A stretch of 64,000 nucleotides of DNA from Pedobacter sp. MC2016-24 (GTDB lineage Bacteria; Bacteroidota; Bacteroidia; Sphingobacteriales; Sphingobacteriaceae), in NCBI RefSeq assembly GCF_015223055.1, contig NZ_JADFBX010000015.1, positions 1 through 64,000 of the forward strand. Reading direction: 5' to 3'. The notes under the pieces are model-generated. The model made no database searches, was not told the origin of the DNA, and saw only the letters and a program-made list of their open reading frames with translations. Position numbers and translations under genes: made by a program. Within the stretch, counting starts at the first letter, position 1. Each line of letters starts with the position of its first letter. This document shows positions 26,392 to 35,172 of this stretch, piece after piece.

Positions 26392-28032
26392 ATGGATAAA
26401 TTATTTGTCATCGCGATCGGTGGTACCGGTATGCGTTGCCTGGAAGCCTTTACACATTTATGTAGCATCGGCATGTTCGATAACCAGGAGATTGAAGTAC
26501 TTACTTTAGATACCGATCAAAACAACGGTAATAAGGCGAGAGTTGAGGAATTAATTACCCTGTATAACCGGATTAAAACCAATGGTACAATAACTGGGGG
26601 AACGCCAAATGCAAATACCTTTTTTTCTGCAAAGCTTAATTTGCATCGATTCTGGACGAATTATTCAGGCCCCGGCAGGGAGAGCTATAAAAATCTGAGT
26701 AAAATATCAACTGGTTCTCAGGAACAGCAGAAGGCCAATAAATTGATTTCTGACCTGTTTTTAGACAATGATACGGTACAGGAGTTTGATTTGGCACATG
26801 GCTACAGGGCGCAAACGCATTTGGGTTCAATGTTGATGTACCACGGCATTGTAGAGGCAGCCCGAAATATTTTGAAAGGAACCAATGTACAGACTGAAGA
26901 ACGGGAACTGGAAGCTTTTATAGCCAAGTTGGAGCAAGCTGGTGAGATAGCCAGGGTTTTTATTTTCGGGTCTGTCTTTGGGGGAACTGGTGCTTCTTCT
27001 ATTCCGGTGATACCGAAAGCCCTACAGGATTTTGTTAAAATAAGGTCAAATGGGACATCGAGTATTGATTTTTCAAAGGCGAAGTTTGGCTCGACATTGT
27101 TGACCGAATATTTTACGTTTGCCAAACCAGACGACAATCAAAAATCTGCGAAAAGCGATCGGGTAATTGCAGATTCTTCGTTTTTTCCGATCAACAGCCA
27201 GGCTGCACTTCAGTTCTATCAAAATGATCCTACAGTTAAGAAGTGCTATAAATTGCTGTACCACATTGGGTGGCCGATAGAAAGTAAAAAGATGGATGAA
27301 GGAAAATCAAGTAAAACCATTACAGGTGGTAGCGAACAGAAAAATCCTTGTCACATTACAGAATTGCTTTGTGCCTGTGCTGCTTATGACTTTTTTACAA
27401 GGAGTACAGGTTTTGATAACGGACAGGCAGACTATCTGTACAAAGCTGTAGAATTTAAAGACAATTCCTTTAACTTCTCTTTTGATGATTTTGTAGGAAA
27501 AGAGAATAATGCAGGTGAAAACTTTGTGAACAGATTGGGCGCATTTTTTTCCCTGGCGCATATTTCCTTATCCTTGAATGGCGCTGCGGATGGAGATATT
27601 GGCATCAAAGGGTTCATCAATCAGTGCAAAGAGCAGAAGTTGGATCAATATAGTGGTATTACTGATATTGAATGTAAAGAAATCAATGAGTATTTTAAAT
27701 TATTCGCGTACACTTTTGATGATGCGAGATTTATTCCTGGATGGTTGTATCAGGTCAGGAGTACGGTGGCCCCAGGTCGTTTTATTTTTGACAGTAAGGC
27801 TTTTCTTAGCAATAGAAACGAACTGAAGAATATTGATGTTGGTGCGATATTTCAGGACGAAAAATACCATTGGTCTAAAGGCGGTTTTTTTGGAAGCAGG
27901 TATAATTCTTTCGTAAAGACACTGATCAATACCGGACCAAAGGATGAGCAGAAGGTGAATACGACCAAGGAAAAGTTTTTGGCCCACATCTACAATGCAT
28001 TAACCATTTCACAAAATTTTAATCTTAATTAA
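26392..28032 (+). CDS. Tubulin/FtsZ-like GTPase-fold protein, Ter operon
   Basis: The 546-residue cytoplasmic protein has an N-terminal nucleotide-binding start LFVIAIGGTGMRCLEAF, a strand EVLTLDTDQNNG equivalent to the FtsZ sugar-binding loop region, and the tubulin signature loop in FGSVFGGTGASSIPVI (about 190-205). This is the layout of the Tubulin_2-like family, distinct from true FtsZ. The second half is unlike FtsZ. It should bind a nucleotide and may polymerise; that is inference from the fold. It is 18 nt after the membrane gene and 7 nt before the actin-like gene. Confidence 0.75.
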   Translation: MDKLFVIAIGGTGMRCLEAFTHLCSIGMFDNQEIEVLTLDTDQNNGNKARVEELITLYNRIKTNGTITGGTPNANTFFSAKLNLHRFWTNYSGPGRESYKNLSKISTGSQEQQKANKLISDLFLDNDTVQEFDLAHGYRAQTHLGSMLMYHGIVEAARNILKGTNVQTEERELEAFIAKLEQAGEIARVFIFGSVFGGTGASSIPVIPKALQDFVKIRSNGTSSIDFSKAKFGSTLLTEYFTFAKPDDNQKSAKSDRVIADSSFFPINSQAALQFYQNDPTVKKCYKLLYHIGWPIESKKMDEGKSSKTITGGSEQKNPCHITELLCACAAYDFFTRSTGFDNGQADYLYKAVEFKDNSFNFSFDDFVGKENNAGENFVNRLGAFFSLAHISLSLNGAADGDIGIKGFINQCKEQKLDQYSGITDIECKEINEYFKLFAYTFDDARFIPGWLYQVRSTVAPGRFIFDSKAFLSNRNELKNIDVGAIFQDEKYHWSKGGFFGSRYNSFVKTLINTGPKDEQKVNTTKEKFLAHIYNALTISQNFNLN

Positions 28033-28039
28033 TAGGAAG

Positions 28040-31000
28040 ATGTCTGATAAAAGAATAAAGGCGCTTGCGATTAAAGTTCAGCCAAATACAGAACCAAATG
28101 GGGTGGAGTTTGCCTGGGACAAGATTCCTCAGCTTGAGGTTTTTACCAAGCACATTTTAATTCCTGAAATTGCGGTTAACCAATACGGTGATTCATCTGT
28201 TAATATCGGAACCATTGTATCCGGGATACCTTCGGTATTTGCCAGGGCTAATCTGTTCAGAGCTGCCTCGGATAACATTCAGGATAAAGATGCTGCGGCA
28301 TCCGGCTTAATGCTCTTTTATAAATCATTAATCAATGAATGGAAAGGGTTCATCAGCTGTATTGCATTGTCTTATAAAGACATTGAAGTAAATAGGGTGC
28401 ATTTGGCTTATTCTGACGGCAAGAAAGTTCTGGATACTGCAAATATTTATGAACCCACTGGAGCATTTGGTAACATGCTATTTGAAAGGGAACCGCTTTG
28501 GTGCGATCAATCACTGGCAAATAATACCGATAAAGTGCCATTTATAGATGTAATCTCTTTTAAAGGAACTGTGGTAGGAGGTACCTCACCAGACAGTTTA
28601 TTGTTTACCTCGGCATCTTATGCTATTGGCGATAAGGCTCCCTTTGTAAATGTAAGAAATGGTCGGTTTATTGATCCGCTGAAATCGGATCTGACACCAC
28701 AGGATCTCTTTAATTTGTATGGTTACGCCAAGCATATTCTAAACCATATTGAAAAGTTTAGGCGCAATTTTGATGGCGTAGCAGAATTTATCGCACCGAA
28801 ATATGGCAACATTTCTGGTATTCTGGAGGGCTGGTTGAAAGACATGCGGAAGTATCAGGAAGAAAAAGGCTATCCTAAACTGGACGAGCAGTCGCCACCT
28901 GAAATCGGATCTATTTTTAATTATCCTTTTAGCCTGCTCTTCAATTATTCTACAGAGTTATTTGGATCGGAAGGGGTCATCTACGGTGAAACTAAAGAGG
29001 GAGCCATTCCATTTGATCCGAAGGATTTGTTGCTGCCGGATACAACCGAAATTGCCCAGATTGATTTTGGGAGAGAGGGAGCTGAAACCAGAAACTACCT
29101 AAAAAATAAGCCTATCTTACTGCTTGAAGCCGAAACTAAAGGTCAGCCCAACAGCTTCGCTTATTTTACATTGCCCCTAACACCATTAGCATTAAATGTA
29201 TTTGGTGCGACATTGGATGCGTTGGTTGGCATTTCTGTCACTTCAAACGTTAGATCGCGAATTACAGGTTTATACGACCCTAATGATAAAGATGGCGAAC
29301 GACTGATTGTGAATTTGAGTCTTTACACTGAAAATGGAACTGAAATTATTAAACAGGTAGTTTATCGTGTGACTAGTGATTCTATATTGGGCAAGGATAT
29401 TTTGATGTGGCCAAATTTCATTTCTAAACAATGGAACAGGTATTTTTTATATTCAGAGATTCCGCATAATGATGCCAAGTTTCAGGCTACTCCATTTATT
29501 GGAAATGTAAATGATGATTTTTTTAGAATTGTGCTAGATGAAAAGGGCACGCCGTTATACCTGGGCAGTAATGGAAAGGCTGCGAAATTTGATCCCAAAT
29601 ACGGCGACATTAAGTCGGAATTACATGTGTCGTCTAATAATGCGGTTTCTGATAACAAGTATAAATATGAAATTTATGAGAGCAATCAGCCCTTTAAAGG
29701 AGTTAAATTTTCACATGCTGGTATAGATTGTGGGTTTGGAATCATTAGGTATGACGGTTCAGGTAATACGCAGGATTTGCCTGTAAACATGTTGAATTCT
29801 CCAAAGACGCTCTATCCTGCATTTTTGGGTGTTGATTTTGGAAGTACCAATTCATCGATTGCCTATTTTTCTGATTACCGAAATGAAGTATGTGAGCGTT
29901 TGAAACTAACCAATAAGCGGGTTTCTTTGTTGGGTAGTGATGCGAAGAATAACGATGAACGACCGGCGGTTGAGGACGAAATTTTCTTTTTTCAAAACGA
30001 TGAAATCCTCACAAATTCTATTAAATCTGTACTTACTGTTCATGACTCCAGACGCGTGGTCAATGAGGATCACCTATTGGTGGAATCTTTGATGGCGCAG
30101 GCGGTAAAAGGTGGTTTTCCTTGTTTTGAAAAGAACCTTCCGATTGAAAATGCAGAGAATGACCGATATGTGCTGAGCTATAGCAGAGTTGGGCGGGCTG
30201 AGCTTGTTTACAATATGAAATGGTCTACTCAAGCTATTGATAAAAGCTATAAAACTGCTTATTTGAGTTCACTCTTGTTGCATGTTTATGCACAGCTTTT
30301 TATGGAAAACCATGAGCCGAAGACCTTGAAATGGTCATATCCATCTTCAATGGGGAAAGAATTGTTGAGTGAGTACAGGGCAATCTGGGATTCGCTAAGG
30401 AATATTTCCCCAATAGTAAGTGATGTTAAACTCAAGACCTATCCGCCTTCTGATTTATCGGATATTGGTGATACCTCTTCGGAGAGCGCCTGGGGTATTG
30501 CAAAAGCCACAACAGGTTGGGACGCGGTTCCGGAAGTTGTTAGTGAAGGCGGTTGGGGTTCAGCTGAAAGCAGTGGCTGGGGAAGTGCTGCGGCTGGCAG
30601 CTCCGCTCATATAAGTCATCAATCCATTAAAAATACCATTAACATCGCCTCGGAAACAGAGCCTGTTAGCTTTAACTTCAAAACGCTTAGCAATGAGGAG
30701 TCTTTATCGGAAGCTTGCGCAGTAGCCAATTATCTGGTTCGTCCGAATGGTGGTTACGCTATAAATCCGGGAGAATTGGTGCTTTGTTTTGATATCGGGG
30801 GAAGCACGACGGATATTACAGCATTATGTCAGATGGAGGGCGGCAAGGCTATGATTAAACAAAACTCGATTAGATTTGCTGCAGAGCGGGTTGCACAAGC
30901 CACCAAGTATTCTCCTAACTTTAAAAATGTATTATTGAAAATTTGCGAGATCAAGAAAATCTCTATTCAGGGACTCAATAGCGGAGTTAATAAATACTCG

Positions 31001-31924
31001 GAGAACACTGCTCCTTATTATTTTGAACAAGTGGTAGATCGGCTGGAAGCTGGAGATTTTGAAACCTTTTATCGGTTGATTGCCGCAGATTGTAAGGAAA
31101 TGATGAGTGTCAATTTGTATGTTACTGGTCTGATCATGTTTTATGCCGGACAATTGGCTTACAAGCTGCGTACTGAAATTGTAAGGTCTGACGATGCGCC
31201 TGCTGCTGTAAAAGCGATCCCTCCAAAAATCAAGATTGCTTTTGCCGGAAAGGGTGCCAGAATTTTCGATTGGTTTAATGCCGTAAATGCGAAATCAGCA
31301 GAGCAATATTATACCGATATGTTTATTAGGGGTATGGGAGGGATGGCTGTGGCAAAAACAACCATCACACCGATTTCGGTCAATCCTTTAAAAATCATTG
31401 ATATCAATTCTCAAAGCGGAATTAACAATTCTGATGTAAAGTACGAGGTATCTAAAGGGCTGGCGATTCCAACGCACATTACAAGCATTCTGGTACCTAC
31501 CAATAAGCAAGCTATAGAGATACTTGGCGAAGATAACTTTTGTATTGTCACGCCCGAAGGAACATTTAAGTATCTGGAATCGACAAATTCAATAACGGCG
31601 GAAATGTTGGAACACGTGGGGAACCATTTCATTTGTCTTCCACCTGAAGGAAAACCACATTGCCCGAGATTTATGGATTTTGCAGACCTTTTTTATAAAG
31701 TGTCGTCTTCTATGTTTGGCTTAAAAATGAATCCTGGAGAATTTATGGCGGGTTTCATGGATATGAACATTGAGAATTACATCAAGGGCGAGCCAGGTTT
31801 TATCAGGGCTCAAAAACGAAAACATGAAGACAAAAGGGAGTTTGATTTTGTTGCACCCATCATCATTTTAGAAGGGATGAAGTTTTTTGAGAAGCATTTG
31901 CTAAAAGGGATCCAAAAGCCATAA
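28040..31924 (+). CDS. Giant actin/Hsp70-like ATPase-fold protein, Ter operon
   Basis: In this 1294-residue cytoplasmic protein the first 590 residues are unrecognised. The ASKHA fold begins near 593 with phosphate-1 motif FLGVDFGSTNSSIAYF, continues with phosphate-2 LCFDIGGSTTDITAL near 913, and has an adenosine-type motif IKIAFAGKGARIFDWF near 1063. Between the two phosphate motifs sits a Trp-Gly-rich insert (about 813-855, with WGSAESSGWGSA). All three nucleotide motifs are intact, so ATP binding is likely. A distant relation to SrfB-type large actin-like proteins is possible but unchecked. The next start codon is 2 nt after its stop. Confidence 0.72.
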   Translation: MSDKRIKALAIKVQPNTEPNGVEFAWDKIPQLEVFTKHILIPEIAVNQYGDSSVNIGTIVSGIPSVFARANLFRAASDNIQDKDAAASGLMLFYKSLINEWKGFISCIALSYKDIEVNRVHLAYSDGKKVLDTANIYEPTGAFGNMLFEREPLWCDQSLANNTDKVPFIDVISFKGTVVGGTSPDSLLFTSASYAIGDKAPFVNVRNGRFIDPLKSDLTPQDLFNLYGYAKHILNHIEKFRRNFDGVAEFIAPKYGNISGILEGWLKDMRKYQEEKGYPKLDEQSPPEIGSIFNYPFSLLFNYSTELFGSEGVIYGETKEGAIPFDPKDLLLPDTTEIAQIDFGREGAETRNYLKNKPILLLEAETKGQPNSFAYFTLPLTPLALNVFGATLDALVGISVTSNVRSRITGLYDPNDKDGERLIVNLSLYTENGTEIIKQVVYRVTSDSILGKDILMWPNFISKQWNRYFLYSEIPHNDAKFQATPFIGNVNDDFFRIVLDEKGTPLYLGSNGKAAKFDPKYGDIKSELHVSSNNAVSDNKYKYEIYESNQPFKGVKFSHAGIDCGFGIIRYDGSGNTQDLPVNMLNSPKTLYPAFLGVDFGSTNSSIAYFSDYRNEVCERLKLTNKRVSLLGSDAKNNDERPAVEDEIFFFQNDEILTNSIKSVLTVHDSRRVVNEDHLLVESLMAQAVKGGFPCFEKNLPIENAENDRYVLSYSRVGRAELVYNMKWSTQAIDKSYKTAYLSSLLLHVYAQLFMENHEPKTLKWSYPSSMGKELLSEYRAIWDSLRNISPIVSDVKLKTYPPSDLSDIGDTSSESAWGIAKATTGWDAVPEVVSEGGWGSAESSGWGSAAAGSSAHISHQSIKNTINIASETEPVSFNFKTLSNEESLSEACAVANYLVRPNGGYAINPGELVLCFDIGGSTTDITALCQMEGGKAMIKQNSIRFAAERVAQATKYSPNFKNVLLKICEIKKISIQGLNSGVNKYSENTAPYYFEQVVDRLEAGDFETFYRLIAADCKEMMSVNLYVTGLIMFYAGQLAYKLRTEIVRSDDAPAAVKAIPPKIKIAFAGKGARIFDWFNAVNAKSAEQYYTDMFIRGMGGMAVAKTTITPISVNPLKIIDINSQSGINNSDVKYEVSKGLAIPTHITSILVPTNKQAIEILGEDNFCIVTPEGTFKYLESTNSITAEMLEHVGNHFICLPPEGKPHCPRFMDFADLFYKVSSSMFGLKMNPGEFMAGFMDMNIENYIKGEPGFIRAQKRKHEDKREFDFVAPIIILEGMKFFEKHLLKGIQKP

Positions 31925-31926
31925 GG

Positions 31927-33138
31927 ATGAGTTATTGTGTGCTTATTAAGATTTCCAAACGCATGGTTTCTTTCTGGTACCAAACAGAGGGGAGTCCTTA
32001 TGCTGCACTATGTTTGAGGGGTACGAATAACATCCCGCTGTATTTCTATGTGGCAGGGAATGATTTTTACTTTGGCGCCCTGGCAAAGGAACGATTTTAT
32101 AAGAATGACCCAAATGCTTTTGGAAACTATTTTGAAATCATCAAGGATCCAAGCAGGCATTTCGATATCTATGGTAATAAAAAGCCGGTGAAGCAACTTT
32201 TTTACCACGGTGTTGAACAATTCCTATCTCATTTTATCCATACCGTTTTATATAAAAGTGATTCGATAGAATCTTACAGGCATTTTCCATTACGTTTTGT
32301 ATTTGAAGCCGATATTGAAGATCAGGAGAAAGTTTTGATCGAAGCCCTTTTTACAGAAGCAGGCTATTTTAATGTAAAGCGAGTGGATCTAACAGCCGCT
32401 TTATTTAAGGTGTTGATTGCGTCAGGTATTGTAGAGCGAGATGGTGCTATTTTACTGCTGAGCAGTATTGACAATAAACTCTTTCTTCAGTTATACAAAC
32501 GTGGTTTTAGTGATGATCCTTCTCGGATTCAATTGGAGGGGCAGGGTGCGGACACACGTGTAAAGATTTTAGCAGAGATGATTTTGGAGTATATCGTTAG
32601 TTTAAATCCATTTTTAAATATCGATACCGGAAAAGAGCTTGGTACATTACTTTCTTTTTGCAAAACGTTACTTGACCAGGATGTACCAATCATTACCGGA
32701 GAAGCTGAATTAACAGATGGTCAGAAATATTGGTTCAGAATTACTGCCAGAAATTTGAGCGAAAGGTTGAAATACTATAGCAGTGATCTTATTATTTATA
32801 CTGCAATAGATGATTTGTTGAGATCAAATGGAATTCATAATGATGCTGTAACTCTTTTGGTGGCTAGTGAAGAACTCAATACACCTTATTTTCTGGAAAA
32901 GCTACTTAAAAAGTATATCAAGGTAAAGGCAGTTGATCAAGTTCATTTGAATGAAGCTATGAAATGTATTTTTTCTCAAATAGACTTTTCAAATCCTATT
33001 GGACGACGCAATATTTCAGCACCGCCGGCTTCCTTGACGAAACCCGGTTTACCACCACTTCCGTCAAGGAAAGAAGTTACGAGTGTACCTGTTATTACAA
33101 AACCAAAACTACCACCATTACCACCCAAGAAAAATTAA
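31927..33138 (+). CDS. Ter-operon protein with proline-rich tail, possibly a degenerate ASKHA fold
   Basis: The 403-residue cytoplasmic protein has a start (YCVLIKISKRMVSFWYQTEG) and middle (GAILLLSSIDNKLFLQLYKRG) that follow the strand pattern of Hsp70/actin-like domains. The phosphate-binding Asp/Gly motifs are missing, so it may not bind ATP. The last 40 residues contain two PPLP repeats (KPGLPPLPSRKE, KPKLPPLPPKK), a likely protein-docking tail. It starts 2 nt after the giant actin-like gene and ends 4 nt before terD, so translation is probably coupled. Confidence 0.6.
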   Translation: MSYCVLIKISKRMVSFWYQTEGSPYAALCLRGTNNIPLYFYVAGNDFYFGALAKERFYKNDPNAFGNYFEIIKDPSRHFDIYGNKKPVKQLFYHGVEQFLSHFIHTVLYKSDSIESYRHFPLRFVFEADIEDQEKVLIEALFTEAGYFNVKRVDLTAALFKVLIASGIVERDGAILLLSSIDNKLFLQLYKRGFSDDPSRIQLEGQGADTRVKILAEMILEYIVSLNPFLNIDTGKELGTLLSFCKTLLDQDVPIITGEAELTDGQKYWFRITARNLSERLKYYSSDLIIYTAIDDLLRSNGIHNDAVTLLVASEELNTPYFLEKLLKKYIKVKAVDQVHLNEAMKCIFSQIDFSNPIGRRNISAPPASLTKPGLPPLPSRKEVTSVPVITKPKLPPLPPKKN

Positions 33139-33142
33139 TAAA

Positions 33143-33709
33143 ATGGCTATACAATTGCAAAAAAAACAGCCAGTATCATTGGCTAAAGAAATGCCAGGAA
33201 TTCAGGGCTTTGTTGCTGGACTTGGCTGGGATCCTGCTGTTGTGAACGGATATTCCGTTGATTTGGACCTCTCTGTTTTTATGTTAGGTGCGAACGGGAA
33301 ACTGATTGCTGACGAATTCTTTGTATTCTATAATAATACAGAAAGTCCGGATGGTTCAACAAGTTATCCAGGTGACTCCATAGGCGGAGTCGGAGACGGA
33401 GATGACGAAGTTATAAAAGTGGATCTTTCGAAGATTGATGAGCGGGTTGAGTTTCTCTATTTCACGGTTACAATTGACCAATCGGGAGAGCGCTCGCACC
33501 ACTTTGGTCATGTAAACAACTCCTATATTCTTATTAGAAATATTGCTGACAATTCAATACTCTGCCAGTATAAACTGAACGAAAGCTTTAACAACGAGGA
33601 TTCACTGGTATTTGCGGCTGTTTCAAGGAACAATGGAGATTGGGATGTTGAAGCTTTAGGCCAGGCGTTTAACGGAGGCTTAGGCACCTTAGTGGAATTG
33701 TATCAATAA
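33143..33709 (+). CDS. TerD family protein 1
   Basis: 188 residues from ATG 33143 (MAIQLQKKQPVSLAKE). A longer frame from 33083 overlaps the previous gene and is unlikely. The TerD beta-sandwich carries the paired acidic motifs GYSVDLDLSVFML and GDGDDEVIKVDLS that bind calcium in the family, plus the conserved NNSYILIRN and FNNEDSLVFAAV. TerD proteins form the cytoplasmic core of tellurite/stress-response systems. The second TerD gene is 17 nt downstream. Confidence 0.88.
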   Translation: MAIQLQKKQPVSLAKEMPGIQGFVAGLGWDPAVVNGYSVDLDLSVFMLGANGKLIADEFFVFYNNTESPDGSTSYPGDSIGGVGDGDDEVIKVDLSKIDERVEFLYFTVTIDQSGERSHHFGHVNNSYILIRNIADNSILCQYKLNESFNNEDSLVFAAVSRNNGDWDVEALGQAFNGGLGTLVELYQ

Positions 33710-33726
33710 TTAAATTATAAAAAAAA

Positions 33727-34377
33727 ATGAGCTTTAATTTATCAAAAGGAGACAGATTTTCGCTGTCAAAGGCGGCACCTGGTTTGTCTGTCGTTAAAAT
33801 TGGAATGGGATGGGATCCTAATGATCAACCTAACGGGCCTGAATTTGATCTCGACGTATCTGCATTTGCTATCAACAGTTCTTTCAAAATTCCTTCCGAC
33901 TCTTATTTTGTGTTCTACGGTCAGGTTAGAATGGGGAATTGCGTGAAGGATATTGTGGAAAATGAACTGGATAGGCCCATTACAGATGATCAATCTATCC
34001 TAGGTGCTATTGATGATCCGGATGGGAAGCGCAGCGATGGAGATGACGATGAAGACATGTTTATCGATTTGACAAAAGTTAACCCAAAAGTGGAACAGAT
34101 CATTATCTGCTGCACAATCTGTAAATATCCACACGACAACAAGAAAGACCGGAGGACCCTGGACCTGAACTTTGGCCAGGTTGAGGATTGCTATATCCGG
34201 ATAGTCAATGAACTTAATGGTGAAGAACTGCTAAGATATGATCTCAAGGATCAATACACCAATGAGGATGCTGTGGAATTCGGTAGGTTATTTAGAGTTG
34301 GCGATAGCTGGGAATTTGAAGCAATGGGCAGGGCGCATACAGGAAGTCTGCAGACTCTGGTAGACATGTACACTTAA
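33727..34377 (+). CDS. TerD family protein 2
   Basis: The 216-residue protein starts MSFNLSKGDRFSLSKAAPGL, the classic TerD opening. Calcium-site motifs are GPEFDLDVSAFAI and GDDDEDMFIDLTKV. A family-typical QVEDCYIRIVNE and TNEDAVEFGRLFR follow. It is longer than copy 1 because of an insertion with CVKDIVENELDR. Three cysteines near IIICCTICKYPHDN are an unusual addition. It is separated by 17 nt from terD 1 and 15 nt from the OmpA-like gene. Confidence 0.9.
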   Translation: MSFNLSKGDRFSLSKAAPGLSVVKIGMGWDPNDQPNGPEFDLDVSAFAINSSFKIPSDSYFVFYGQVRMGNCVKDIVENELDRPITDDQSILGAIDDPDGKRSDGDDDEDMFIDLTKVNPKVEQIIICCTICKYPHDNKKDRRTLDLNFGQVEDCYIRIVNELNGEELLRYDLKDQYTNEDAVEFGRLFRVGDSWEFEAMGRAHTGSLQTLVDMYT

Positions 34378-34392
34378 AACATATATATCGTT

Positions 34393-35067
34393 ATGGCGTT
34401 CAATTTACATAAAAATGGTAGTCCTGAGGGGACTTCTGAATCAAATTCGAAATTTGATCTTTCAAAAAACGTAGCTGCTACTGGTGGGACAGTTGTAGAT
34501 CGAAAGCGGTCTAATCTGTTAATTTATATAGTCATCGGCCTTTTAACGGTCGCTGGCACTGCCTGGTATTTACTTTCGAACAGAGGCGTTCCAATTGAGA
34601 AGACTGGTGCGGTTAGCGCTACATCAGATACGGTTGAAACTCCGGCTATGTCAGCGAAATCGACAGGAGCAATTGATGAAGTGGAAAAAGTTGTAAGTGC
34701 CGGAAGTGAAAAAGTAAGCAGTCAGGATGAAAAGGCAGTAAATAAAATTCCTGCCCAGTTTGCTAGCGGGGCTTCTTCGTTTAATAATTTAGACAAAAGG
34801 ATAGTTAATGATATTATTGCATATTTAGTGAACAATTCATCAGCTAGACTGGAGGTGTTTGGTTATGCAAGTAGCGAAGGCTCTGTTGCCGTTAATCAAT
34901 CCATTTCTCAGGCCAGAGCTGATGCTTTTAAGAATTATTTGATTGCTAAGTCCGTAAAAGCTGATCGTATAAAGGCTACAGGGAATGGAATAGCAAATCC
35001 CATTGCTTCAAATGATACTGAATCTGGACGAAGGAAAAATAGGAGGGTTGAGGTACGGTTAAATTAG
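34393..35067 (+). CDS. Inner-membrane-anchored OmpA-like peptidoglycan-binding protein, Ter operon
   Basis: The 224-residue protein has a cytoplasmic tail (1-40), one membrane helix (about 42-62, LLIYIVIGLLTVAGTAWYLL), a Ser/Glu-rich linker and an OmpA C-terminal domain (about 118-224) with LEVFGYASSEGSVAVNQSIS and the peptidoglycan-binding end ESGRRKNRRVEVRL. There is no cleavable signal peptide. The first residues, MAFNLHKNG then KFDLSKN, copy the N-terminal motif of the two TerD proteins upstream. It probably links the cytoplasmic Ter machinery to the cell wall. It is the last gene of the unit. Confidence 0.8.
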   Translation: MAFNLHKNGSPEGTSESNSKFDLSKNVAATGGTVVDRKRSNLLIYIVIGLLTVAGTAWYLLSNRGVPIEKTGAVSATSDTVETPAMSAKSTGAIDEVEKVVSAGSEKVSSQDEKAVNKIPAQFASGASSFNNLDKRIVNDIIAYLVNNSSARLEVFGYASSEGSVAVNQSISQARADAFKNYLIAKSVKADRIKATGNGIANPIASNDTESGRRKNRRVEVRLN

Positions 35068-35103
35068 TTGTAAAATAATAACTCGGATGAATTTTGATGC
35101 GGA

Positions 35104-35137
35104 AATACCCAAAGCGGCATTTGTCGATTTGGGTATT
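35104..35137 (+). terminator. Terminator of the Ter operon
   Basis: AATACCCAAA and TTTGGGTATT form a 10-bp stem with a 14-nt loop, followed by CTTATTCTT, 36 nt after the OmpA-like stop. The trailing T-run is weak. Confidence 0.5.
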
Positions 35138-35172
35138 CTTATTCTTCCGGATCTCATCTTTAAAATATAATT

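Noticed and set aside
28040..31924. Calling the giant protein SrfB
   Set aside because: Only size and an ASKHA-type fold suggest it. No specific motif could be confirmed without a search.
33083..33142. Longer start for the first TerD protein
   Set aside because: It would overlap the preceding gene by 56 bp. The family start motif begins at 33143.
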